Assembly (NCBI GenBank): GCA_033239525.1
Contig: BSYO01000019.1
Coordinates: 6,763,087-6,827,086, forward strand
DNA length: 64,000 nt
Direction: 5' to 3'
Source: Nepenthes gracilis
Taxonomy: Eukaryota; Streptophyta; Magnoliopsida; Caryophyllales; Nepenthaceae
Positions within the stretch are counted from its first letter, which is position 1, and each line of letters opens with the position of its first letter. The notes beneath the pieces are model-generated. The model did not search any database. It had not been told where the DNA came from and saw only the letters and a list, made by a program, of their open reading frames with translations. This document shows, in pieces, positions 14,001 through 24,218 of the stretch. A program made the position numbers and the translations under genes.

Positions 14001-17000
14001 TGGGCTTGTGCGACATTGTTCTTGGTCTCGGCGCCCGACATGCGCTCGAGTGCCACTCTTTTATATATATCATGTCCGGCTAATTTTTGGTATTTTTTGT
14101 CAAATTTTGAGAGAAGAGAGAGAAGAAGAGGAGGAAAAGAGAGGGAAAGAGTGAGGAGAAGCTAGAGAAACCAAATTCAAGTGAATCAAAGCAAAATTTT
14201 GATAATTTGAAACTAAGGTAAATACATCCCAAGTCTCATTTCCTTTGTTATCGAATTCTTTCAACTTCTCAGAGCATTTATTATTCCAAAAATGCTTAAG
14301 CATAATGTATTTTTGTACTTAAGATATTTGTTTATCACATGCATAAACTCTCATTCTCGCTCCTTACCATTTTTGTGAAATTCATGTTCTTAGTTCATGA
14401 ACATTTGTTTGCCAAGTAATTTTTCTACAAATATACTTATGTATATGTTAAGAATCTGGTTTAATGTTCTAATATGCTATGAATTTCGTACACATGTTCT
14501 TGCATACTTAAAATTATTAAGTATATGTTTTGTATGTTGTAAAATTTTATAAAATTGTCCCTGCATGTATGTTATTTGAAATAAAATGTTAAAATGTCAC
14601 AATATATTGATTTTTTAGCAATTTTGTTTGAGAAACTGATAATTTGGCTTTGGATATTCAAGAACGTTTATATTTAAATTTTTGAAGAATTTTATGCACA
14701 ACATGATAAATATATGATGGAGAATTTGAAGGAACTTAATAATTTGTTAAAGAATTAAGAATATTTTTTCCGAAATAAGAAAATATAAGGACTATATGAA
14801 ATTGAGTAGAGTTTCCATTTGTTTATTCATTGGACTATTGTTAGAGAATTAGCGGGTGGTATATTGTGGTATACTTTAGTATATTGTTGTAGTAAATTGA
14901 TATTTGAATTTATCATTTGTAAGTGAAAACGGCATTTAGCCCTATCTATAGAGTGATATGTATGACGACCAATTTACAAGTTTTTAATATTAGCGTAAGA
15001 CATTTGGTTATATAGAAATAAATATAAATTGGACTTTAATTATTTGGTACTTTAGTTGTTAAGACCCTATTGACGCATGGGCCCTAAACAATGGTATATT
15101 GAACATAAATTTACATGGCATATTTTGACTTTGTATTGAAAAGAGAAATTTGAAACCTATACATATTAGTAATGAAAATTCAAGGCATTGTATTAGAAAT
15201 TGATTCATGGTTTCTTTCAGCATGTTTTAATGCAAATTGTATGTTAAATTAGGAAAATTTATATTCCTTGTTGAGTTTTTGGCTCACTCTTGTTTCTATT
15301 TTTTACTAACTCCTTCAAATTAGTGGCTTGGGTACTTGCAGGATGAGTAGAATTGAAGGAAGAGATTAAGACAGAGATTAGAATTAGGAATGTTGGTTAT
15401 TTGATGTTGTATTTAGTTTTGATCAGTAGCTTATTATGTTTCTGTTATTCAAACTATGATATATAATTAAACGGATGGATATTGGTTTATCCAATATCAG
15501 TCTGTTATGAATGTAGTTACTTTGATTTTTGTATAGACATGACTCTTTACATATGGTTCAACGTTATGATATGGTCGGTGTTCCAACTACCTAATGTGGC
15601 ATTTCGTGTGTTGTAGTTAGGTTATGTTATCTTTATTTTGGTCGGTTAAGGTATCGACGTGAGGTTTATGTCTATGGATTATTGGGTTTAATATTTCTTT
15701 CATGATTAATCTCGTTAATTATTAATGACGGGATCGAATTTTAGGATGTGACATAATACTCACAAAATATGAATAAATCTCTACTAGCAATTGCGTTTAA
15801 GCTCCCTGCAAAATATCTGTAGCCCTCTAATTTGGAAGGGTTGGAAATAATGAAAACGTGAGTCGAATGTTCAACATATGTCCATAAACAGAGTTAAGGA
15901 GCAAATCGATAATACTGATACAAAATTTATAAACGATGAAATCCAAACATCCAATTTGACGAGTCATCCAATATCTAAATGTAATGCAAAACAAATGTTA
16001 AAGAGTCCAATTATACAACACCAACTAGATCTGGTATCTAGATCCAAACAATTTTCAAAATCTACGAATCTCAAAATAGATCTCAAGCATCTAAATCAAA
16101 TGCATTTAAAACATTGAAAATAAAAAACATATTCAAATTGGAGAACTAAAGAAAAAAATTGATTTTGAATAAGGGTTACATGTACTCCCAATAACTTGGA
16201 GGCCAAATCTTACTATTCAGATCCATAGGCGGGCCGTCTATATATTCTTCCCTGTGGACGGGAACAAATGCTACATTCTTTTGCCACCTGTAGATGATAG
16301 GTGTGATTCTTAAATCTGTTTGAATATATTAGGACATTCGAATATATTAGTTCCGTTCAATTCTTAAAACTTTCCACCATAGGATAAAGTACACATATCA
16401 AATCAAATACTAAAATAGAGCCTGACCTAAAGCACATGCATGGAATACACATGTAAGGATTATATGTAAGTTTTTATGACTTTCCTTTTATAAATATTTT
16501 AATACATAAATATAATTTCTCAAAATATTTACCAACTTTCACAAAATAAGCAAAAATCCTCAAATGATAACAAAAATGAAATAAAATCCCAAAACATCCC
16601 GTAAAAATGACATGCATGCACAAATATTCAAAGTGGGGTAAATAAAACGATATACATATATAATAAAATCACCAAATGAAAGCAAAACTAAACGAAAATA
16701 GAAATAAATCAAAGATATAGTTTAGGGATACTTGTCTTTGACCTCTAATCTAATAGATCTGACCAAAAGATCTTTCAAATTTTCTCTTCTCTTCCTCTCT
16801 CTTCCTTCCCTTCCCTTTCTCTCCCCTTTCTCCTACTTCCCATGCGAAATTACTGAAACAGTGCATGTCACCTTTATATAAGTGAATAGGCACACAAACG
16901 CCACCTTAGGAACGCGTCAAGCACAGTGCCTAACCCCAATTGTGCACGAGTGCTAGTTCAGGCGTTCCTCGAGTGTGAGCAATCTGCCAACCCATGTGTG

Positions 17001-19969
17001 AGTATTGCCTCAGGCGCGCATTAGGCACTCACTATGCCCGGAATTGGCTCTAGCTGTCCATATGCGCTCTTCGGGTGTACCAAATCTCCCAAATGTGCGC
17101 ACGAGCATGCATTGGATGTGTTTCAGGGGCCAAATCTACTTCCTTGCTCCTAATATCCTTCAAATTAGACTATTATTTTCAATATATCTAAAATAAATTC
17201 AAAATAAACTGATAATACCAAATCAATTAAACTGGGAAATTGGGTGTTACAAAGAATGTTAGGATCAATGAGCTATATATAACTGCATTAGAGAAATTAA
17301 GAAATCAACCCTTATGTATGGGGAAGTAAACATAGTAGATATGGTGAGCAAAGGACGTTTTAAGACAGTTCCTGCATTGCAAAAGCAGGTCATATGGTGT
17401 AGTAATTACATGTAAGGAATAGTTGATAGAAGCAGAGATTGGGTCAGGTATTTCCATATCTTGACTTATTCTACATGGGAGCAACAAATTCATATGCTAA
17501 GATGTGAAGATTAGGTGGCACTATTGCTTAATGGATGGTATAGAGGAAGAATAAGCCTTGGGCTGGATTTGCAACTCTGATCCATGCTGTTTTTCAGATG
17601 GTATCTACTTATCAGATGTCTGCAGAATTGTTTTGAGCTTCCATATGTGATTGGTTGGATGCTATGGTCCTTTACTTCATGTGGGATTTGAAAGATGGTG
17701 ATGCATTTTAAAAGGTCCGCATTCTTTATCTTCATTAGAAAACCCATCTCCATAAGGCTAAACTTGTGTTGATGTCTCCCAAATGTTGGAAGACGGGTGC
17801 TGCATCCTATGAAAGCTGAGTTGTCCTTTCAAGGGACCTCAAATGGGAGTTGCCAAAACTGGGTTCTTTTTATACCTTACAAAGGTGAATTAGAACACCT
17901 GCATTATATTTTCTTGTTGACCAAAAACCTCATGTCTGGGTCCAGGTTTGTGACTAGAGAGGAGATGTCTTGGTCTTGGTTCATGATTTATAGTTTTGTT
18001 GTTCTTATTTGTTCTCCTCTATTTCATTCTCCGGAGGCTTTAGATGTAGCAGTTAGAAAGTAGAATTTGGGTATCTCTTATATTAGGGAGAAACGTGTTT
18101 AATTTGTGAATTGTGGAGTTGGCATATTTAATGGTACAGGAGTGATTAACCTTAAATTTGAGAGAATCTTTTCTGTGATTTCCTCCTTCAACTGATTAGT
18201 TAGGTTCTAAGTTACATAGTGTCAAATGAGCTGGGTACAAATGTTGCGTGCAAAAAGATGCATTCTGTAGACAGCATGAAAAAAATTGCTAATTTTTGGG
18301 AAGTGAGAAATAAACAGATTGAGATAAGAAAGCTCAAGCCTATTAGCTATTCTAGCCAGGGAAATTTCTTTCTTGTTTTTCATGTATCCTTTTTTTTTTT
18401 TTTTTAAGAAGTGGGTGAGTGATTGCTTTTGACGGGGCTAATGGAAGTGGCAGACCTCTCTTCCCTGAACTTGCTTCTGTAGGAACTAGGAAGATTGCAG
18501 ATTGCTGGATCATGCATTAATGATAATGTTATGTTAATCAGTGTTTTACCTCTTCATTATTGATATTGATGTTAATTTTTACATTGCTTAATCATAGTGT
18601 TTGGCTTCATTTGTTGTCTCTTGTTTCCGTGCAGCTAGGGCAAAAATTCTCACAACCACCAGCTGAAGATGTGTTCTACACGAAAACAAGGAGTATGCTG
18701 ACAAGCCTTGGCCTCCAGAACTATGAAAAGAACTTTAAGAGGGGCCTCTTAACAGATACTACTTTGCCGCTGCTCACTGATAGGCAAGTGTTTGAATGAA
18801 TCCTTGTCTTAGTTCTAATTGTGTTCTCTTGTCTTTGGGCATGCAATTGGTTCCTAAACACCTGGGTTTGCTTGAGGTTTGAGAGTTCTGGGCGCATCAT
18901 CTTCTTCTTCAGCATGTCTGATCAACCATTTACAGAAATTGCTGATACCTTAATATCTGATTTCTTTATTATGTTGCTATTTTTCTATTAATTTCTGAGT
19001 CCTTAACACACCTAAGTAGTCAATCAGAAGCTATGCTGCTTGCTCTTAACTATGAGTTTTGGACATGGCTACCTGCTTGGCTTGGCTAATTTTCAAAATT
19101 TTTCGAACTTTTTCAACTGTTTGAAGAGGCCTGAGTGTCCAACCTTTATTTGAATGGTAAATGCTGGATTCAGGACTTCTATGGGTATACCAAAATCCTT
19201 GTAATGTACAAGTAGGAACCCTTTTAATTCAGCTGCTGCTGCTGCTTCTTCTGGGCAGTGGAAAAAGCATACAATAGTTAGAAAAAGGATTACAATTATA
19301 TGCAGCCTTATTCATGCTTTTTACAGAGGTGGTTCTTTTTTCCCCCTAGTTTGAATCCATGACGTTCAGCTCACAGAGAAGCTGTTTTACTGTTGTGACA
19401 TGAACCGTTCTCTATCTGATTGCAAATGCATATAAATTATATATTGACCGAAAACAGGTAGAAAAATTTACTAGTCGGTATCATAAGTCTTTGTTACAAA
19501 CAAAAAGCAAACATCACTGGCTCCCAACATTGGGAGGTTTGTGTAGGGAATACCTTACTCTTTCTGTGTGGGCACATCATTTGCGATTTCGAGCTGTGAT
19601 TTCCCGATTACTGTAGATTAACTTTACTATTGCGTAGAAAAGATAAATATAGTTGTGATTATTTTGTTTATTTTATGGAAATCTCAGAACCATGTTGTAA
19701 CAGCTGTCATTATATTTGATGTACTCTGGTTTTCTTGTTATTTTTTTCAGTGCACTTAGAGACGTCAAAATCCCTCCTGGGCCAAGGCTTCTCATACTTG
19801 ATCGCATCCAAAGGTTTGAACAGGGCTTCATAAATAATCTTTTTCGTCCTAGCTATATCAGTGATTAATTCACAAGTAATTATCAAGTTCTTTTCTTTAC
19901 TGATCAAGAAAAATGCCCTCGATTAATTTCAGGGACCCAGATTTGCGAGAACGGCGGGGAACAAGCTAG
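4895..19969 (+). CDS. HP30-2: HP30/TRIC-like PRAT (Tim17/22/23) protein with C-terminal SAM domain, 5'-partial, 5 visible exons
   Basis: The spliced reading frame joins 4895-5010, 5360-5486, 18635-18783, 19751-19813 and 19933-19969. This is 492 nt, or 163 codons plus TAG, with no internal stop. Residues 1-81 carry the second half of a Tim17/22/23 (PRAT) domain, including [28 protein letters not shown] and glycine-rich transmembrane segments. Residues about 92-155 form a SAM domain ([20 protein letters not shown], then LLTDSALRDV and [14 protein letters not shown]). In Arabidopsis this plant-specific combination is HP30/HP30-2, also named TRIC1/2. It has been linked to chloroplast inner-envelope import of proteins lacking transit peptides and to mitochondrial tRNA import. 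The N-terminal half must lie on exons before the window. The splice phases (2, 0, 2, 2) all fit, which makes the model strong. Which paralogue this is remains an inference. Confidence 0.87.
5322..5351. repeat. (GT)n microsatellite next to a splice acceptor
   Basis: About 14 GT units end eight bases before the AG at 5358-5359. They occupy the place where a polypyrimidine tract is expected. Confidence 0.95.
5360..5486 (+). CDS. HP30-2: HP30/TRIC-like exon B (last PRAT transmembrane segments)
   Basis: The acceptor is ACATTGCAG|C at 5359/5360 and the donor is AAG|GTGAGC at 5487. The first base completes the serine codon left by exon A, and the exon ends on a codon boundary. It encodes [18 protein letters not shown] and a hydrophobic stretch ending in [10 protein letters not shown]. 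The acceptor follows directly on a (GT)n microsatellite. Confidence 0.86.
5487..6740. other. Start of the giant intron: AT-rich, no gene
   Basis: There are no long open frames or known domains. Around 5960-6070 and 6440-6500 there are short TATCGGTA/AGTATTGG-like motifs that could be the ends of a small non-autonomous element, but no clear terminal repeats or target duplication could be fixed. Confidence 0.5.
6741..8815 (-). repeat. T1 3' LTR (left)
   Basis: It starts TGCCACAAAC and ends GGGTGTTACA. It aligns with the right LTR over most of its length: the AATAATTATAATTTA block near 6785, the AATACTCGTAAAATATG block near 7150 and the GCGC/TCGAG-rich block near 8480-8700. A minus-strand TATA (complement of CCTTTATAAACG) is near 8433. 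Confidence 0.82.
8816..8850 (-). other. T1 polypurine tract and conserved pre-PPT block
   Basis: On the minus strand the sequence reads AAATTTCGAAGACGAAATTT followed by a purine stretch directly against the LTR. This block recurs before the LTRs of the other Tekay-type elements in the window. Confidence 0.75.
8890..9330 (-). pseudogene. T1 integrase C-terminus and chromodomain-like tail
   Basis: Minus-strand fragments show [20 protein letters not shown], then [16 protein letters not shown], then a tail with LKRRDQMLR and LLKVLWKNH. These are the usual GPY-type C-terminus and group II chromodomain signatures of Tekay elements. The frames are broken at about 9089-9125. Confidence 0.75.
9330..10390 (-). 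pseudogene. T1 integrase core remnant
   Basis: Short minus-strand pieces match integrase order: the region before the GPY module (about 9450-9550), the central core (about 9600-9860) and the zinc-finger segment near 9940-10000. There is no long open frame, so catalytic residues cannot be confirmed. Confidence 0.6.
10390..10990 (-). pseudogene. T1 RNase H remnant
   Basis: The open piece 10593-10982 reads from the RT-RNase H connection ([15 protein letters not shown]) through [19 protein letters not shown] to [10 protein letters not shown]. These are standard Ty3/gypsy RNase H landmarks, with the first catalytic Asp present. The rest continues in other frames. Confidence 0.78.
11040..11760 (-). 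pseudogene. T1 reverse transcriptase remnant
   Basis: Minus-strand open pieces 11488-11718 and 11086-11268 contain [13 protein letters not shown], then [12 protein letters not shown] and [10 protein letters not shown], the YxDD-type active site being FIDD. The intervening palm region is out of frame and carries stops. Confidence 0.78.
11780..12160 (-). pseudogene. T1 aspartic protease remnant
   Basis: Between the zinc knuckle and the RT the minus strand has collapsed frames. A piece reading [10 protein letters not shown] stands where a D-S/T-G protease site is expected, so the active-site serine and glycine appear lost. Confidence 0.5.
12162..13240 (-). pseudogene. T1 gag with intact CCHC zinc knuckle
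   Basis: The N-terminal piece (12929-13240) includes [19 protein letters not shown] and [18 protein letters not shown], the usual start of Tekay gag. The C-terminal piece (12162-12485) contains [14 protein letters not shown] at 12237-12278, which fits C-x2-C-x4-H-x4-C. The middle of gag, about 12490-12930, is out of frame. Confidence 0.75.
13251..13260 (-). other. T1 primer binding site (tRNA-Met)
   Basis: TCTGATACCA on the + strand is the complement of TGGTATCAGA. It lies three bases from the LTR start at 13264. Confidence 0.85.
13264..17251 (-). repeat. T1 5' LTR (right), interrupted by a solo LTR
   Basis: The first part, 13264-13708, and the second part, 15759-17251, together align with the left LTR. 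Without the insertion the LTR is about 1.94 kb. Near 13363-13430 a tandem duplication of roughly 36 bp is present that the left LTR lacks. Confidence 0.82.
13709..15753 (+). mobile_element. Solo LTR nested in the T1 right LTR, TSD TAATA
   Basis: The 2045-bp insertion begins TGTCAAGAATG and ends GGATGTGACA, so the termini are inverted (TGTCA/TGACA). TAATA flanks it at 13704-13708 and 15754-15758. T1 LTR sequence resumes exactly after the duplication. It contains no coding region. A stretch near 15285-15350 (TTTTTGGCTCACTC, GTACTTGCAG) resembles Tekay-type LTRs in + orientation. Confidence 0.88.
17252..18634. other. Remaining original intron sequence
   Basis: Unique-looking, moderately AT-rich DNA between T1 and exon C. 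Open frames of 60-90 codons occur on both strands without recognisable domains. It ends in a usable acceptor at 18634. Confidence 0.55.
18635..18783 (+). CDS. HP30-2: HP30/TRIC-like exon C (SAM domain, first half)
   Basis: The acceptor TTTCCGTGCAG ends at 18634. The exon opens in phase 0 with [15 protein letters not shown], continues through the SAM helices [20 protein letters not shown], and stops after LLTD plus AG. The donor is AG|GCAAGTG, a GC splice donor. Reading through it instead would give TDRQVFE and a stop, losing the conserved SALRDV continuation. The GC donor is therefore the better model. Confidence 0.86.
18784..19750 (+). other. GC-AG intron (967 bp) of the HP30/TRIC-like gene
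   Basis: The 5' end is GCAAGTG after exon-final AG, which is the strong consensus of GC-type donors. The 3' end is a T-run followed by CAG. Splicing here restores the SAM-domain reading frame. Confidence 0.8.
19751..19813 (+). CDS. HP30-2: HP30/TRIC-like exon D (SAM domain, second half)
   Basis: The acceptor is TTTTTTTCAG|T at 19750/19751, where T completes AGT (Ser) with exon C. The exon encodes [20 protein letters not shown], the most conserved part of the SAM domain in this family. The donor is AAG|GTTTGA at 19814, and the exon ends in phase 2. Confidence 0.87.
19933..19969 (+). CDS. HP30-2: HP30/TRIC-like terminal exon E with stop
   Basis: The acceptor TTAATTTCAG ends at 19932. The exon encodes the short charged tail [12 protein letters not shown] and a TAG at 19967-19969. 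A basic, acidic-punctuated tail right after the SAM domain is what this family shows. The intron before it is only 119 bp. Confidence 0.8.
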
Positions 19970-20450
19970 AGTTGCCATTCAAGGTGACATTGTGCAGCCA
20001 TTGAGCGACTGTGCAATTTCTCAGAAACATGAATGCAAGAGTTTGCATTCTACCAAATATCGACATGCTTATTCTTATTCGAAAGAGAGATCCGAAGCCT
20101 GTTGTGAGCAATTTAAGAGGAAAGGATGGTCATGGCATCGTATACGGGTGCTGGGCATACTGATTCCTGAAATTTGTGGTAAATTGGATTTTCATGTTAT
20201 GGCCAATTATTGTGAGATGCATTTTAGTCATAAAATGTTGTCGATGGACTTGCTAGCAATTGCATTTGGCTTGTGGTGTTTGGGTTTTTCGATCAAGAGA
20301 ATCAGTCTTGGTCCAATGATAAGGTCACATGCTGTAACCCGGTCATTACGAACTCAAGTCGTGTTCGTATTAGATGGATAACCTTTTATACATATAATCC
20401 TCTCTAGAGCACGTAACACGGGGATTCTTGTATATTGGGTCGATTGTTTT
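19970..20450 (+). other. Probable 3' UTR of the HP30/TRIC-like gene
   Basis: Non-coding sequence follows the TAG with no recognisable repeat until AT-rich intergenic DNA begins. The first clear AATAAA-like hexamers are further on, near 20643, so the cleavage site is uncertain. The extent given is an estimate. Confidence 0.4.
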
Positions 20451-21192
20451 AGGATTATTGCCTATGCTTCATGTCTCATTGAGAGGCATCCTTTGACGAC
20501 GGTAGCCATTAGGTGGGTTTTAGCCATTCTGTGCCATTGACCTCTTGTATACCGAGGGAGTATTCATTGTGGTATATTAAGGTTATTTCATTCTATATCA
20601 AGACGAGATCCCTTATAATATACGCCAAAATACTAGATTAGAAATAAATAAAAAATTAAACTAGATTTAATATAAAAATTAACTATAAATATTTCATCAT
20701 GTCTTTTGTGAATTTTTCATTTTTTTTTCTTAATTTCATCATAAAAATATTAAAATTATAAATTTGCACTTTGAGTGAGTGGTATAAGTGGATAAATCCA
20801 ATGTATAGCCACAATAAAGTCCAACGGAGGTGCTGATAATATTATTTTAGAAAAGTTAGTGATATTATTTTTATGCAAGCAAGATTTTAAATTAGATATG
20901 TGCTTCATTTTTCTTGCGTTAGTGTTGTTGGATGGCATAAAATGTAATTGATTTGGATTGAAATTTTACCTGTGATAGAATAGGTACCGAATTAAAGTGG
21001 AAATCACATATGATTATTGAATTAATGTTTAAAAAAATACATGTTTATTGGCTACTATAAGATATTATTATTCTTTTTGAAAAAAAGGGAAAAAATTGAG
21101 ATTAAAATTGGTTTATTTTCAAATTTGATGGGTTCAATAAATCTAGGGCTAGCCTAGAGCATCGCTTGCTGGGGAAGCAACAGCCTAGTAGG
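20450..21192. other. AT-rich intergenic DNA
   Basis: No gene or clear repeat is seen between the host gene and the Tat-type nest. The most GC-rich part, just before 21193, is short and unassigned. Confidence 0.5.
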
Positions 21193-23238
21193 TGCTTGCT
21201 CAATGCCAATACCTGAAAAGTATAGTGTCAGCAGATGGAAAGCCTAAACAGTGGCCCATTGCGCAATTTGTCACCTGGATCTGTCTAGGAGGGAGTAGGC
21301 AATTAGGGTAATACATGGTGCGGCACCTATGATTGCCCCTCCTGAACCACTGTTGACGGCCCTGATAACACAACGTGCATGGGCGAGAAGAGCCTACCAT
21401 ATTTGGCCATGCCATTTGTCTCACCAGTCTAGCCAATACCCACAAGTTCTCTGCTCATGCAGCATATCGTTTTGAGATTGCAAGTTCTTCCTTCAGTGTC
21501 TCCGGAAAAAGCTATGATTACCATACTTACCTAACTCATGCTCATGGAGACAGCTCAGCTGATCCTCTAGTGGAATTGTCATTAGCTGTGAGGCCCAAGG
21601 GAGTCTACTGTGGTTCTAAATTTATAAATCCCTTTTTCCCCCGTGGGAAAAGGGGACAAGAGAATCCCGGCTCAAAAAGCATTCCTAAAAGTATGAAATT
21701 GCTTTCTCTAATTCCTACGAGTACCCATGCCCTCCTAAGCTGCTTCTCGTCGAACGCATCTCTCGGAACCTAATCCTCTACATCACACTCAACCCCCTTT
21801 CTATGTGCATTTACGCATTACATCTGCATCCTCCCATCTTTCGCTATTATAGAGAGATTTCTAATTTTAACATTAGAGGATATATTGGGGAGTGAGTCCT
21901 ACCATTTTTTGACCTCTTATTTATCTGTTGTGGTGTGCATAATTTAGATTATCAGAGACGGAGGCCGATTAGAATCGTTTGGATTTAGAGATGTATTGTT
22001 TGGATTTGACCTTCTTGTACAAATTATTTTTTGACCTCTTCCTGCATAGGAAGATCAGGTAACTCCCTAATCTGTACAATAATTTAGATTCAGATATGTA
22101 TAATTAGAATCGTTTGTAGGAACGACTGAAAAGGTCAAATCACCACACTCATGAAGGAAAGAATAGTCAACAAGAAGGTACAAGCTAGTGCACTGGTTAG
22201 GAATGTCACCTCCCATTGTGACAACCCCTCAGCGGATAGCTATGCAGATGGGCGACCGGCGCCTTACACGCATGCATTTGTTGCCCAGATGGAGAATGTG
22301 ACCAAGATGCTCTGGACCATCTGCATGTGCTTGGGTGTAGAACAGTTGGGGGCTCCCTTCTCTACCTCCCAAACTGTAGCTCCAATGTGGAGGACCTGGA
22401 GGAAGAAGCACCCGACTAAGAAGTCCCAACAGTCTGACGATCTCGAGGCCCGAGCAGCCACAAGCAAAGGGCCCTGTCGCACTTGGAGGGCTAACTAAGT
22501 CACAGGACGCGGGAGGACAGCCTAGAGAGCTGGAATTCACATTGCTCCTGCGACAACAAGAGGTCCCAAGCCAAAGGAGAAACCTCTTGCAGCACGCGCT
22601 CACCAGGAGCCAATTGTCGCCTCAACCAACACATCCCTCTGAACCACTCAGAGTTGAGGACCTTTCTCAATGCCAAGAGAATTACATCTTCCTCCCAGAT
22701 GGAAGAGATGATGAGAAAGGTCAAGCAGCTCGTGTTCAGAAGGAATACAAACCGACACACCACTGAGCTAAGAAGGTCATCGTTTATGAGGAAGATTTGG
22801 ATGCAGGCACTCTCTCACAAATTCAAGATGCCTACCCTAGAGCCCTACGATGGAAGTTCCAATCCGATAGACCATTTGGATTATTTTCACACATTGTTGG
22901 GTTTCTAAGGCCCAGACGACTCCGCCATCTGCCTCTACTTCTCCCTAACTCTCAAGGGAGATGCCCAAGTTTGGTTCTACTGTATGTAGTCGAAATCAAT
23001 ATGATTGTTCTAAGAATTGGTTGATTTCTTCCTATTACATTCGGCCTCCAGTCGAAGGAAGGAGAAGCAGCTCTGACACCTTATTAGTCTTCAAGAAGGG
23101 TTAGACGTAAGCCTGAAGTGCTTCTTGGTCCCATTTACTGCCGAGGCCAAAAAGATATCCAAGTTAACTAATGAGACGAAGTTGAATGCCTTTATAACGA
23201 CTTTGGAGCTGGGTGATTTCTTTAAGCGTTTGGCCCAT
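21193..23238 (+). mobile_element. Tat-lineage Ty3/gypsy fragment, copy 1 (LTR, leader, partial gag)
   Basis: The LTR starts TGCTTGCTC at 21193 and aligns with a second LTR starting at 23239. It contains the R-U5-like motif CTAATTTTAACATTAGAGG at 21861. The LTR-leader boundary, somewhere near 22000-22150, could not be fixed. Gag follows and is cut off at 23238, exactly where the next LTR begins. Confidence 0.7.
22300..23238 (+). pseudogene. Tat copy 1 gag, truncated
   Basis: Plus-strand pieces include HKFKMPTLEPYDGSSNPIDH and DYFHTLLGF at about 22815-22905. In changed frames they continue through LYFSLTLKGDAQVWFY and FTAEAKKISKLTNETKLNAF to GDFFK. This is the Retrotrans_gag pattern of Tat elements. 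It parallels 33480-34010 and ends at GGCCCAT where the second LTR starts. Confidence 0.7.
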
Positions 23239-24130
23239 TGCGCTTGCCCGATGTCAATACTCGAAAAGTATAGTGTTAGCAGAAGGAAAGCCTAAATAAC
23301 AACGGCCCACTGCACAATCTGTCACCCGGATCTGTCCAGCAGGGAGTGGGCGATTAGGGTAGCACGTGGTGCAGTGCTCATGATTTCCCCTCCTGCACGA
23401 CTGTTGACGACCCTGACAGCACAACATGCATGGGCGAGAAGAGCCTACCATATACGGTCATGCCAGTTGTTCCACCAATCTAGTTAATACCCACAAGTTC
23501 TCTTCTCGTGTGGCGTATTGCTTTGAGATGGCAAGTACAGCCCCTTCAGTGTCTCCGAGAAAAGCTATAATTACCATACTTACCCCACACACGCTCATGG
23601 ATACAGCTTAGTTGATCCTCAAGGGGAACTATCATTAGTTGTAAAGCCCAAGGGAGTCTACAGCGGTTCCAAATTTATAAATCCTTCTTCCCCCTATGGG
23701 AAAAGGGGACAAGAGAATTCTAGCTCAAAAAGCATTCCTCAAAGTATGAAATTGCTTTCTCTAAAACCACTCAGCCTATGAGTACCCATGCTCTCCTAAG
23801 CTATTCCCTGTCGAACGCATCTTTCAGAACCCAATCCTCTACACACACTCAACCCCCTTTCTCTGTGTATTTATGTACTACCTTTGCATCCTCCCATCTT
23901 TTGCTCTCATAGAAAGATATCTAACTTTAATATCAGAGGATATATTGGGGAGTGAATCATGTTATTTTCTGACCTGTTATTTATTTGTTATGGTGTGTAT
24001 GATCTAGATTATTAGGGACAGAGACCGAACCCATTTAGGGAGATCAGGTAACTCCATAATCTATACAATAATTTAGATTTAGAAACGCATCATTAGCACT
24101 GTTTGTAAAAACGACTAAAAAGGTCAAATC
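23239..24130 (+). repeat. Tat copy 2 5' LTR (approximate end)
   Basis: It starts TGCGCTTGCC and is similar throughout to 21193-22150, including ACAACATGCATGGGCGAGAA and CCTCTTGTTC-like blocks. A roughly 70-bp stretch present in copy 1 near 21975-22050 is missing here. The right edge is not defined. Confidence 0.65.
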
Positions 24131-24218
24131 ACCACACTCACAAAAGAAAGAATGGTCAACACCTATAACGGCCCAGATTCTAAAACGTAGAAAGTTCCAA
24201 TTATCGAGTCAATAGAAT

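Larger units (their letters stand above)
6741..17251 (-). mobile_element. Tekay-type Ty3/gypsy retrotransposon T1 in the HP30/TRIC intron (antisense to the gene)
   Basis: Two LTRs (6741-8815 and 13264-17251) flank a degenerate gag-PR-RT-RNase H-IN-chromodomain polyprotein read on the minus strand. Both LTRs begin TG and end GTGTTACA. The flanks are GAGAA (6736-6740) and AAGAA (17252-17256), a target duplication with one mismatch. A tRNA-Met primer site and a pyrimidine stretch (PPT on the minus strand) sit at the expected places. The right LTR is split by a later solo LTR. Many stops and frameshifts show it is old. Confidence 0.85.

Noticed and set aside
17305..18407. Small frames in the last part of the giant intron
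   Set aside because: No similarity to the host protein family or to transposons; splicing of exon B to exon C without them keeps the frame.
22151..22766. Several overlapping frames on both strands (up to 124 codons)
   Set aside because: This is the GC-rich leader and gag start of the Tat copy; the plus-strand gag similarity with 32840-33480 explains it.
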